Below are positions 52,174 through 60,301 of a stretch of DNA of 64,000 nucleotides, one piece after another. The translations under genes were made by a program, and so were the position numbers. The stretch's first letter is position 1, and the number at the start of each line of letters is the position of its first letter. This stretch comes from Chloroflexota bacterium. GTDB taxonomy: Bacteria; Chloroflexota; UBA6077; JACCZL01. Location: the NCBI GenBank assembly GCA_020850535.1, contig JADZEM010000068.1, positions 1 to 64,000 on the forward strand, in the 5' to 3' direction. The notes beneath the pieces were generated by a model that made no database searches, was not told where the DNA came from, and was given only the letters and a program-made list of their open reading frames with translations.

Positions 52174-54444
52174 CTAGCTGCTGAACAGGCCCAGCTGCCC
52201 CTCCGGCACGCGTTTCCGTCGAGGCTTCGGACGCCGAAGGAGGCAGGCCAGTTCCTCTAGCGTCATCCTCGTGCTCGCCGATGGCGAGCACGCCGACGGA
52301 TATCGGACCAGATCGGATGCGAACAGCGGCAGCGCATCCGTCGCCCCGGGTCCCGATCGGGCCGGTGATGCGGTCGCTTCCGACGCGCCCTCCGCGCCAT
52401 CCCAGCCGACCTCCACCAGCAGCTCGTCCGCCTCGTCCTCGCTCCGGCGTGCCTCGGCGAACAACGCTTCGAGGGAGTGCGCCCGGCCGCCCTCGCCGTC
52501 GCCCGGCTCGGCGAGCCGCCGCGCCAGCGCCAGGTAGACGTCGCCGCCGTCGCCCTCCAGCGCGGCCAGCCCGTCCTCGGGTAGCTCGCCCTCAACCATC
52601 AGCGAGGCGCGCGTCTTGGCCGCGACCAGCGCCAGGGCCTCGGCCTGGAGTGTCCCCGCGTAGGTCAGGAATGTGACCTCGACCGGGTGACGCTGCCCGA
52701 TCCGCCAGCTTCGCCGGCTGGCCTGGCGCAGGACATACACCGAGTAGTCGACCTCCGCCCAGACGACGCTGGGGAAGTCGACCAGGTCGAGCCCGGTCTG
52801 CACGAGGCGCGGGTTCGTGAGGAGGACGTCCAATCCCTCGCGCACGCGGGCGGCGACCCACTCCTCGCGCCGCTCGGCCGCCACGGTGTCCGCCTTCAGC
52901 ACGGCGACCCCGAAGCCGGCCCGTTCGAGGATCGCGCGCAGGCGCAGGGTGATGTCCCGGAGCCCGGTGTGGGTCACGTACACGAGCACGCGGCGGCCGC
53001 GAACGCGCTCCCGCCGCACGAGGTCCACCAGCGCCCGCTCCTTGGAGTAGAGCCGGTCGTCCGGCAGGGCGGGCGCGTGGGCGAGCACCTCGTTCGTCGT
53101 CGGGTCGAGGACGACCTCCTCGCGCGTGCAGGCATCTGGATAGGAAAGGAGCGCCTGGAGGTAGGTGCCGAGCAGGCGCTTCGAGCCCGCCCTGAGCGCC
53201 CGCTGCACCGCGGAGCGCAGGTCGGCCGCGAGCCGTCGGTAGCAGCCTGCCTGGGATGGCTCTTCGGTGGTGGCCGCCTCATCAAGCGGGACCAGCAGCA
53301 CCTGCTCCTCGTAAGGCGGGAGGTGCCGGGCGACGTCCCGCAGCCGCAGGAAGACGGTGTTGCCGACCAGGTGGAAGAGGATCGGCGGGGTGACGCCTGG
53401 CTTCTCGACGACCCGGGTTTGGTAGGTCCGCCGCTTGGACCGTCGCCCGTCGTCGACGCGCGCGTCCGGGTCGCGCTTGGTGATGCGGGCCAGGTAGCCG
53501 TAGCGCGCCACCCACGTGGCCTCCTCGCCGTGGGCGAACTCCGTCCGGATCGCCGGGCTGAAGCGGTAGAGCAGGTGGAAGAGGGTCGAGGCGTAGCCGC
53601 CCAGCAGCGTGCCGGTCAGGACGAGCGTCCGCGGGCAGGCCTCGGCCAGCGCCGCCCCGGCCAGCCCCTGCGCGGTCCCTCGCCCTTTCAGCTCATGCAC
53701 TTCGTCGGCGATGAGCAGGTCGAAGTGGCCGCGCATCCGCCGCAGCAGGTAGTCGGCGAGGGGGATCCGACGGGGACCGGTCCGGTCAGCTTCCCAGAGC
53801 GCGCCGCCGCACGGGTCGCAGCGTCGCTTCTTCTGCTCCAGGTCGGCCCACGCGAGCGGCACGCCTTCGTCATCGACGATCGGCGCGAAGCACGTCGGGC
53901 AGCAGTGGAGGCGGGCGACGGTGCCGGTCTGGTCGAGCACCGCCGCCCCGCCCGGGCCGCGCGCGAGCCGGGTGACCGCGGCCGGCCGCCAGCGGTAGCC
54001 GAGCTTGGCCTGCTCGCGCGAGCAGACCACGAACTGGACCGCCCCGCCGAGCGCGCGGGTGCCCTCAAGGTCCCGGATCGAGCGGACGATCGCCACCCGG
54101 GCGCCCGGGACGGTCCGCTCGATCTCCCGCCGCCACTTGCGGACCAGGTGCGGCGGGCTCAGGACGAACACCCGCCGGCAGTCGGCCAGGTAAGCCGCCG
54201 CTGCCGCGATCGTGGACTTCCCGCAGCCCATCTCGCCGACGAGGATCGTGCCGGGCTGGCGTCGGAGCGACAGGGCGGTAGCGCGGATCGCGTCGGCCTG
54301 CCCCCCGAGCGGCCGGCGGAGGAGTCGGTGGAGGTCGAAGCCGCGGGCGCGGCGCGTGTCGGCGTCGTAGAGCGGCGGGTAGGTCCGCACCACGGCGTCC
54401 TCGATCGCGTCGCGATAGGCGTCCAGGAACTCCCGGAGCTTCAC
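52174..54444 (-). CDS. SNF2-like superfamily 2 helicase with C-terminal clamp-binding motif
   Basis: The 756-residue protein has Walker A (GEMGCGKST), DEVH box (IADEVHELKG), a zinc-ribbon insert (CCPTCFAPIV, RRCDPCGGAL) and a helicase C domain ending QASRRSWRIGQRHPVEV, the SNF2 pattern. The last residues, EGQLGLFSS, match the QLxLF beta-clamp-binding consensus. The GTG start overlaps the methyltransferase stop; the longer open frame upstream is a shadow of that gene. Proteins of this type are common on plasmids and integrative elements beside DUF6094 methyltransferases. A role in element replication or protection is likely. Confidence 0.82.
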   Translation of the reverse strand: MKLREFLDAYRDAIEDAVVRTYPPLYDADTRRARGFDLHRLLRRPLGGQADAIRATALSLRRQPGTILVGEMGCGKSTIAAAAAYLADCRRVFVLSPPHLVRKWRREIERTVPGARVAIVRSIRDLEGTRALGGAVQFVVCSREQAKLGYRWRPAAVTRLARGPGGAAVLDQTGTVARLHCCPTCFAPIVDDEGVPLAWADLEQKKRRCDPCGGALWEADRTGPRRIPLADYLLRRMRGHFDLLIADEVHELKGRGTAQGLAGAALAEACPRTLVLTGTLLGGYASTLFHLLYRFSPAIRTEFAHGEEATWVARYGYLARITKRDPDARVDDGRRSKRRTYQTRVVEKPGVTPPILFHLVGNTVFLRLRDVARHLPPYEEQVLLVPLDEAATTEEPSQAGCYRRLAADLRSAVQRALRAGSKRLLGTYLQALLSYPDACTREEVVLDPTTNEVLAHAPALPDDRLYSKERALVDLVRRERVRGRRVLVYVTHTGLRDITLRLRAILERAGFGVAVLKADTVAAERREEWVAARVREGLDVLLTNPRLVQTGLDLVDFPSVVWAEVDYSVYVLRQASRRSWRIGQRHPVEVTFLTYAGTLQAEALALVAAKTRASLMVEGELPEDGLAALEGDGGDVYLALARRLAEPGDGEGGRAHSLEALFAEARRSEDEADELLVEVGWDGAEGASEATASPARSGPGATDALPLFASDLVRYPSACSPSASTRMTLEELACLLRRPKPRRKRVPEGQLGLFSS

Positions 54445-55493
54445 GCCGCCCTCTGCTCCGGCTCGACCGCGCCGCCCTGCTCGACGACCTCCAGCGCGCC
54501 CGAGTGGAGGTCTAGGACGACGACGGAGGTGCGCAGCACCTCGCACGCGACCTCGGTGTCGGGCTCGTCGCTCTCGACCGGGACGAGCTCCTTGCGGGCG
54601 CGGCCCTTCACCAGGACGCGCCGGCCGCCCTGGCGCAGCACGACGTTGTTCAGCAGCCCCGCGGCGATCAGCAGCGCCAGGTGGCCGCGCCGCAAGGGCA
54701 TCAGCGGCCGCACCGGGCGCTCCTCCGTCGGCCAGAGCTGCTCGGCGAAGGCGGGCTGCGCCCAGACGCCGCGCCGCCGCGCCTCCTGCGCGGCATGGTG
54801 CGGGTCGAAGGCGAGCGGGGCGAACAGGACGTCCGCTCGCGGGAGGGCGGGCACCACCACCGGCGGCCCGTCCGGCCCGTCGGGAAGCGGCGGCAGCCCG
54901 GCGCCGCTCCACGCTTCCAGGCGGGCCTGCGCCTGCGGGTCGGGCGTCGCCCGGGCCTTCCTCGTCGCTAGCAGGTCGACCTGGCGAAAGGCGGCAAACT
55001 CGGGGTCGGGGAAGCGGTAGGCCCGGAAGCCGGTGTAGTGCGCCGCCAGGTACCGGGCCGAGACGGCCAGGCGCGCCTGGGGGATGAGGAAGACCAGCAC
55101 GCCGCCCGGACAGAGCGCCCGCGAGAGGGCGGTCAGGAACGCGTGTTCGAGGCGACGCCCCTCGTCGTCCGCGTCGTACGGCGGGTTCAGCCACAGGAGC
55201 GAGAACGCCCCGTTGGCCAGCCGGACCGAGAAGGCGCAGGTGGCGAGCAGGTGGTCGAGGCGGGCGCGGCACTGCTCGGCCCGCTCGGCGTTGAGCTCGA
55301 TGCCGTAGCTCTCGCCGCCGAGCGCCCGCGCGAGCGTCGCCGCGGGCTCGCCGGTCCCGGCGCACGGGTCGAGCACGCGGACGACCCGCTTCGCGCCCCC
55401 GGCCGCGGCGGTCAAGTGGTGGCCGAGCGCCGCGACAACCCCGGGCGGGGTCGGGAAGAAGCCGGCGACGGCCTGGCTAGCGAGGCGCGCCAC
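54441..55493 (-). CDS. DUF6094-type DNA methyltransferase
   Basis: The 350-residue protein has FFPTPPGVVAAL near the start, the SAM motif DPCAGTGEPAATLA and the catalytic NPPYDADDEGRRLE, the N6-adenine type. A central segment (HYTGFRAYRFPDPEFAAFRQVDLLA) fits DUF6094. The GTG start has GGAGGGGG upstream and overlaps the previous gene by 17 bp; it overlaps the helicase gene by four. It may modify the element's DNA. Confidence 0.8.
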   Translation of the reverse strand: MARLASQAVAGFFPTPPGVVAALGHHLTAAAGGAKRVVRVLDPCAGTGEPAATLARALGGESYGIELNAERAEQCRARLDHLLATCAFSVRLANGAFSLLWLNPPYDADDEGRRLEHAFLTALSRALCPGGVLVFLIPQARLAVSARYLAAHYTGFRAYRFPDPEFAAFRQVDLLATRKARATPDPQAQARLEAWSGAGLPPLPDGPDGPPVVVPALPRADVLFAPLAFDPHHAAQEARRRGVWAQPAFAEQLWPTEERPVRPLMPLRRGHLALLIAAGLLNNVVLRQGGRRVLVKGRARKELVPVESDEPDTEVACEVLRTSVVVLDLHSGALEVVEQGGAVEPEQRAA

Positions 55494-56133
55494 CGCGATC
55501 CCCCTCCGTCCCGTCGGGCACCCGCAGGCGACCGCTCCGGACGGCGGCCGAGAGGTCGGCGGCGAGCGCATCCACGTTGGGTGCGCAGCGGTAGGCCCGG
55601 ATGCCCTCGGCCTCCAGCGCGGTCGCCTCACCTCTCCGGACCGCCCGCTCCCAGAGCCAGCCGTGCCAGCCCGCGTGGAGTGGCAGGTCCACCCGGCGGT
55701 CGAGGAAGCGGCAGTGGAGCAGCGGAGCCTCCGCCTCGGCGCGCGGCAGGAGCAGGAAGTCCTCGCGCGCCGCCGCGTACCGGGCCGTCTCGGGTAGCAG
55801 CACCAGTTGGTGGCCGGCCGCTGCCGTCAGGCTGGCGGTGTAGGCGCGCCAGGTCCGGGGTCCCTCGGGCGCCAGCACGCAGACATGCGCCTGCCCGAGC
55901 GCCTCCCGGCTGAGCGTCGCCGGCTCGCCCTTGAGCAGGCGCGCCCAGAGCGCCTTGAGAGCCTGCCGCGGCCCGAGCAGCGAGAGGAACCAGAGTTGCA
56001 TCCGGCGGGCGGCCGGGTCGGGGTCAGGCTCCCAGGCGAAGGCGTCGACGGTCGCCGTGAAGCCGCCGGCCTGCAGGATGGGCAGAGGCTCCCCCTTAGG
56101 CGTCGTCGAGGGGATCGTGACAGACATCGCCAT
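55477..56133 (-). CDS. Unknown protein of the PRTRC operon
   Basis: The 218-residue protein has a beta-rich first half (FTATVDAFAWEPDPDPAARRMQ) and a part with LPLHAGWHGWLWERAVRRGEAT. GGAGG lies six nt before the ATG. I recognise no family. Its place between the ThiF and methyltransferase genes suggests a link to one of them. Confidence 0.6.
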   Translation of the reverse strand: MAMSVTIPSTTPKGEPLPILQAGGFTATVDAFAWEPDPDPAARRMQLWFLSLLGPRQALKALWARLLKGEPATLSREALGQAHVCVLAPEGPRTWRAYTASLTAAAGHQLVLLPETARYAAAREDFLLLPRAEAEAPLLHCRFLDRRVDLPLHAGWHGWLWERAVRRGEATALEAEGIRAYRCAPNVDALAADLSAAVRSGRLRVPDGTEGDRGGAPR

Positions 56134-56216
56134 TAGCTACCTCCGATGGGTGAAGTGAGCGGCCAGAAGCTCCGACCAGCCTCGCCGGCCGCGTCGAGGC
56201 GCGCGTCAGCCGGCTG

Positions 56217-57083
56217 TCAACCAGGCCTCGCCGGCCTCGCCGGCCGGGCGACGGCGTTCGGGTGCAGTCCGGCAATCTCGGCCACCGCCTTCGGGTCGGC
56301 GGGCACGCAGCGGAGCGTCCCGTCGTCGAGGTCGAAGTACGACGCCATCCAGGCGCAGGTGCCGGCCAACAACTTTTCGACGTAGCCCGCCGCGATCGCC
56401 GCGACGACCTGGTTGATCGTCGCGCCCTGCTCGCCCTCGGCGACCGCCTCGGCACAGTCCGGCGCGGGTCGCGGCGCGGGCGGCGCGTCGAGCAGGTCCG
56501 GCCGCTGGAGGCTCGGCGCCGGCAACGCCCGGCAGTTTCCGAGCGCCGGCAGGAAGGCCCCGCGTAGCTCGTCGGCCCGCGTCGCGTTGCCGAGCAGCAC
56601 CTGCCCTGCGTTGCGGAGATTCCCACTATCCAGCCACCAGACCGAGCGAGAGCCGCCGGGACCCCATTGAGGATGATCGAGCGTCGCGGCGATCGCGCGG
56701 CGAGCAGCGGCGTTGTCGACGCAGCCGATCAGGAGCCGGAGGCCGCCGGCCCCCGCGAAGACGCGGGCGTGGAGCTCGCGGTCGTAGGGCAGCACCGAGT
56801 AGCCGACCTCCCGCCGGAAGCGGTGGGCGAGCCGCTCGGCCAGCACCTCGGCCTTGAAGCGGCCGACGTCGCGGCGGTCGAACGCCTGGCGGGCGACGTT
56901 GTGGTCCTCTACCCGGTCAGGGTCGACCAGGTAGACGTAGGAGGGCAAGCCGATCAGCAGCCGGCAGACGGCCTCGGCGAGGAAGCCGCCGGTCCCGCCG
57001 CACCCGACCAGCACGACCGTCGCCCCGCGCTCCCCGCGGCCCGGCGGCCCGGGCTCGCCGAGCGGATCAATCAGGTAGCCCAT
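56217..57083 (-). CDS. PRTRC system ThiF-family (E1-like) protein
   Basis: The 288-residue protein has the E1 ATP-binding loop VVLVGCGGTGGFLAEAV (23-39), acidic YLVDPDRVEDHNVARQAF with N62, R65 and Q66, and a C-terminal part with Cys residues (LGNCRAL, PDCAEAV, TCAWM). It resembles the ThiF protein of PRTRC cassettes. It should adenylate a ubiquitin-like partner, here most likely protein C. Its start overlaps the JAMM gene by 17 bp. Confidence 0.85.
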   Translation of the reverse strand: MGYLIDPLGEPGPPGRGERGATVVLVGCGGTGGFLAEAVCRLLIGLPSYVYLVDPDRVEDHNVARQAFDRRDVGRFKAEVLAERLAHRFRREVGYSVLPYDRELHARVFAGAGGLRLLIGCVDNAAARRAIAATLDHPQWGPGGSRSVWWLDSGNLRNAGQVLLGNATRADELRGAFLPALGNCRALPAPSLQRPDLLDAPPAPRPAPDCAEAVAEGEQGATINQVVAAIAAGYVEKLLAGTCAWMASYFDLDDGTLRCVPADPKAVAEIAGLHPNAVARPARPARPG

Positions 57084-57693
57084 CGGCCCCCTCCGCCTCC
57101 TCCGCCGGCGCGAACTGGGCGTCGCGGAAGGCACCCCGGTCGCCGGCGAAGACCGCCTCCCAGGGCAGCGGCAGGAAGTGGCCGTAGGCGCCGACCCGCA
57201 GGGCGACCTCGGGGCGGTCCGTCCCGAGGCGGCCGAGCACGCCGTACACCCGCAGGCCCTGCTCGTCGCGGTCGTCGGTCGCGCTGAAGCGGGCGGGATA
57301 CTCGCAGTGGGAATGGATCTCGAGGACGGCGTTGCTCGGCGGGCGGTAGACGACCCCGGTCGGGCCGGCCAGCTGGGGCGGGCGGACGAGGCGGTACCCG
57401 AGGAGCTCGTCGCGGGTGGCAACCAGCAGCACCTCGCGACCGTCCAGGCGGCGGGCCTCGGCGATCGCCACGATCGTCTCCCAGGCCGCCTGGGGCAGTC
57501 GACCGTGCTTCAGCGTGCATGACGGGTAGAGTGACCGCAGCCCCCGCACTGCGCAGCGGGCGACCGGCACGCGGACGGCGAGGGCGTCGTTCTCGGCGAC
57601 GAGGTACAGCCCGTCGCCGGCCAGGACGTAGTCGTAGGCCAGCCCCCGCCGAGGCGGCGGGCCGTCGCGGGCGACCAGGTAGTCGACCAGCAC
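57067..57693 (-). CDS. PRTRC system protein A (JAMM peptidase)
   Basis: The 208-residue protein carries a complete JAMM motif: His127, His129, Ser137 and Asp140 in LEIHSHCEYPARFSATDD. The N-terminal half is beta-rich (YDYVLAGDGLYLVAEN). It should process or remove the Ubl partner. The GTG start at 57693 lies just inside the stop of the protein B gene's region and is the most likely choice. Confidence 0.82.
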   Translation of the reverse strand: MLVDYLVARDGPPPRRGLAYDYVLAGDGLYLVAENDALAVRVPVARCAVRGLRSLYPSCTLKHGRLPQAAWETIVAIAEARRLDGREVLLVATRDELLGYRLVRPPQLAGPTGVVYRPPSNAVLEIHSHCEYPARFSATDDRDEQGLRVYGVLGRLGTDRPEVALRVGAYGHFLPLPWEAVFAGDRGAFRDAQFAPAEEAEGADGLPD

Positions 57694-57698
57694 GATCG

Positions 57699-58436
57699 CT
57701 AGTCCCCGATCCGGAGGGCGTCGGCGACGGTGAGCTGCGGCACCAGGTCGTCGAGCGGGAAGGTCGGCCGGCGGTGGAGTTCCGCCCACAACTGGCCGAC
57801 GTCGTCGGGGAAGCGCCGCGACTTGCCGCGGCCGGTGTCGCCGGTCGCCGAGAAGTAGGAGCGGAAGAACTCCTCCGGCACCTTCCCCGGGTCGGCCGGG
57901 AAGGCGTGCGAGCCGGTGCAGACCCGGCCGCTCGGGAAGACGTTGTAGGTCGGGCAGCGGTAGAGCTGGTCGTCGGGCGTCCGCGGGCGGCGCGCGGCCG
58001 CGAAGACGTACGGCGCCTGGCGGGCCGGCAGGCACACGAAGACGAGGCCCGGCATCGGCAGTCGCAGGCGTCGGGGTGGCGCGTCGTAGCTCTCGCGCAG
58101 CCGCACCGTCCAGACCCGCGGCTCCCGCCAGAGGGCGACGCGGGTCCCGCCGGCCGTCTTCGCCCACCAGAGCGCCTCCGGCGGGAGCAGGCCGCTCGTC
58201 AGGTCCAGCTCGCGGGCGAGGGCATGGGCCACGTCGAGGGCCGAGACGACCCGGGTCCGGGCGACGCCGTCGGCGTAGTCGTGGAGCACCACCGTCTCGT
58301 CGTGGAAGTCGAGGCGGAGCCGCAGGGGATCCTCCTCCAGCTCGACGTCAGTCGGCAGTGCCGATCGGTAGGGCGACGGGCTCGGGCTCGTCGGGCCGGA
58401 TCGGGACGAGCCCGTCCGGGGTGATCTCGCAGGCAT
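57699..58436 (-). CDS. PRTRC system protein B (E2-like)
   Basis: The product (up to 245 residues) shows PRTRC B features: LPPEALWWAKTAGGTRVALW, FVCLPARQAPYVFAA, and RCPTYNVFPSGRVCTGSHAF, in which the Cys in GRVCTGS is the likely E2-type active residue. The ATG at 58436 has GGAGG four nt before it but overlaps the previous gene by 89 bp; a CTG start near 58358 is an alternative, and the first 27 residues look like a shadow. It would accept the Ubl from the E1 and transfer it. Confidence 0.8.
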   Translation of the reverse strand: MPARSPRTGSSRSGPTSPSPSPYRSALPTDVELEEDPLRLRLDFHDETVVLHDYADGVARTRVVSALDVAHALARELDLTSGLLPPEALWWAKTAGGTRVALWREPRVWTVRLRESYDAPPRRLRLPMPGLVFVCLPARQAPYVFAAARRPRTPDDQLYRCPTYNVFPSGRVCTGSHAFPADPGKVPEEFFRSYFSATGDTGRGKSRRFPDDVGQLWAELHRRPTFPLDDLVPQLTVADALRIGD

Positions 58437-59211
58437 AGGACCTCCGTGCGCGTCGGTAGTCGAGGTGGGCGTCTCCGTCGAGGGCGGCGTCGAGCAGCGC
58501 GGCGAAGCGGGCCGGCGGGTCGGCCTCGAGCCAGCGCGTCAGGGCGACGACGCGGTCGAGGATGCCCTCGGCCCGACGCCACTGGACGGCCAGCTCGTCC
58601 ATGTTCTCGCGGCTCCACGCGGCGTCGTCGACCTCCAGCTCGTCGTCGAGGTCGAGGAACACGGTCTCGGTCTGGCCCCACTGCCAGTCGGCGAACTCGG
58701 CGAGCGCGACGTACGGCGTGCCGTCGAGTCGGGCGTGCAGGTCGGCTGGGGACAGCCCCCCGGCCGGAATCCGGGCCAGCAGGTCGGCGGGCACGTGGGC
58801 CTCGGCGGCGTCGAGGAGCGGCAGGCGGAGGGCGTCGTCGTAGGCCGAGGCGCAGAGCGCCGACAGCAGCAGCTCGCCGGGGCGCAGGTCCAGGTCGTGG
58901 ACGCGGTCGTAGCCCCAGCCGTTGCGGACGAACGGGATGCCGGCCACCACCTGCGCGTACTCCTCGAGCTCGTAGACCGGAAGCCATTCGGCCTGCACCC
59001 GGCCCAGGAACGCCGCCACGCGGGCCTGCTCGCGGGTCGCGCCCGGCTGACGGGCGGCCAGGATCCCCTCCGCCTCGTCGGGGAAGAGGCTCGCGACGAT
59101 CCGGCGGAACTCGAGCTGGGCGGCGTAGCCGTCGAGCAGGGCGGCGACGGACGCCGGTCGCACCGGCACCCGTCGCAGGGCCTGCCCGAGCGCACTCGGG
59201 CGGACGATCAC
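58348..59211 (-). CDS. Unknown PRTRC-associated protein
   Basis: The 287-residue protein is mostly helical with acidic patches (TVFLDLDDELEVDDAAW, LAEFADWQWGQTE). It lies between proteins C and B, where other cassettes often carry protein F, so it may be its counterpart; I see no firm similarity. GTGA couples it to the C gene. Confidence 0.6.
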   Translation of the reverse strand: MIVRPSALGQALRRVPVRPASVAALLDGYAAQLEFRRIVASLFPDEAEGILAARQPGATREQARVAAFLGRVQAEWLPVYELEEYAQVVAGIPFVRNGWGYDRVHDLDLRPGELLLSALCASAYDDALRLPLLDAAEAHVPADLLARIPAGGLSPADLHARLDGTPYVALAEFADWQWGQTETVFLDLDDELEVDDAAWSRENMDELAVQWRRAEGILDRVVALTRWLEADPPARFAALLDAALDGDAHLDYRRARRSYACEITPDGLVPIRPDEPEPVALPIGTAD

Positions 59212-59615
59212 CGCGGGCGAAGCTCGCGGAGCGCCCGGACCGCCTGTTGGGTGGCCCGAGAATACGACTCGGCCTCGGCGGTCGCCAGGTTCACCTCCGG
59301 CTGGCGGGCCGCCGCGGCGTCGACGTCGAGCTCGCCGTCCGGGCCGACCAGCTCGCCCGCCAGCGCGAAGACGGCCAGCCGCTTTTCGGGCACCCGGCGG
59401 AGGATCTCCACCACCGTGGCGCGCCGCCGGCCCTTGGTCCCGATCCGGCGGGTGAAGGTGTAGCGGGTCTCGTCCTCGCCGCGCCGCTCCTCGCGCGTCT
59501 CGGCGTTGGCGAGCTCCGGGAAGAAGTCGGCGAGCTGCTTGCGGACGTCCTCGACCGAGAGGACCGGGTCCGGATCCGGGAACTGGCGGCCATCGTAGAC
59601 GAAGATGCGTGGCAT
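59208..59615 (-). CDS. PRTRC system protein C (ubiquitin-like) with C-terminal extension
   Basis: The first 70 residues match PRTRC C: IFVYDGRQFPDPDPVLSVED, VRKQLADFFPELANA, YTFTRRIGTKG. Typical members stop near there; this one continues to 135 residues with VEILRRVPEKRLAVFALA and a helical tail. No C-terminal Gly-Gly is visible, so the JAMM enzyme may need to cut it or another Ubl is used. GGAGG lies six nt before the ATG. Confidence 0.85.
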   Translation of the reverse strand: MPRIFVYDGRQFPDPDPVLSVEDVRKQLADFFPELANAETREERRGEDETRYTFTRRIGTKGRRRATVVEILRRVPEKRLAVFALAGELVGPDGELDVDAAAARQPEVNLATAEAESYSRATQQAVRALRELRPR

Positions 59616-59647
59616 GGCAGGCCTCCTACGCGATCATCCGAGCTTCA

Positions 59648-60238
59648 TCACCCGAACAGGGTGAGCTGGTCGCCCGCCGCTCGTTTCCGCGGCGGGACGG
59701 GGCCGGCCGGGGTGGGCGGGGCGTCTGCGCCCGTTGGCGGCGCGGTCGCTGACTGGCAGACAGGCGACGTGGTCTCGGGCGACGGGTCGTCGACCGGGTT
59801 CGCGCGCCGTCGGCTCGGGGCTGCCCGGCCAACGGCCGGCCCGGCGACCGTCGGGTTACGCGGTCGGGCCTGCCAGTGCGCCTCGGCCTCGGCCAGCAAG
59901 GCCGGCACCCGGTCGAGCGCGGCCGGCAAGCCGTCCACCGTGGCTGACCGCAGGATCGGGTCGCAGCCGTCGGCCGCGACCGCCAGCAGGGCGCGGTACT
60001 CGCGATCGTCCAGCGGCTGGAGCGTCAAGACGACCTTCAGCGTCCGACGCGGGACCGAGTCGTCGGGTGTGGGCCCCGGCTCCGGCGCCGGCTCGTCGGA
60101 GACGGTCTCGGACCCCACCAGCGGCTCGATGGACGCTGTGGTCCGTTCGTCTTTCGGTGAGGTGGGCGGGGCACAGCCGCAGGCATCCGCCGGCCGGGGC
60201 CAACGAGCACCGGCCGGCTCGAGCGTCTCGCGTTGCAT
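59648..60238 (-). CDS. PRTRC system protein E-like, ending in a clamp-binding motif
   Basis: The 196-residue protein has a disordered N terminus (1-65) and a short structured part (TLKVVLTLQPLDDREYRALL, LPAALDRVPALLAEAEAHW) like PRTRC E. A Pro/Ala-rich tail ends DQLTLFG. QLTLF fits the QLxLF beta-clamp-binding consensus, and a clamp gene lies 64 bp upstream. GGAG precedes the ATG. Confidence 0.65.
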   Translation of the reverse strand: MQRETLEPAGARWPRPADACGCAPPTSPKDERTTASIEPLVGSETVSDEPAPEPGPTPDDSVPRRTLKVVLTLQPLDDREYRALLAVAADGCDPILRSATVDGLPAALDRVPALLAEAEAHWQARPRNPTVAGPAVGRAAPSRRRANPVDDPSPETTSPVCQSATAPPTGADAPPTPAGPVPPRKRAAGDQLTLFG

Positions 60239-60301
60239 GGTGATGCTCCAGGTGCAAGAGGGAGGCGGGTGGCTCGGCAAGTCGCCCGCCTCCGACGCCA
60301 C

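Noticed and set aside
54445-55365. An N-terminal extension of the SNF2-like helicase
   Set aside because: It is an out-of-frame shadow of the methyltransferase gene; the GTG at 54444 with a four-base overlap is the real start.
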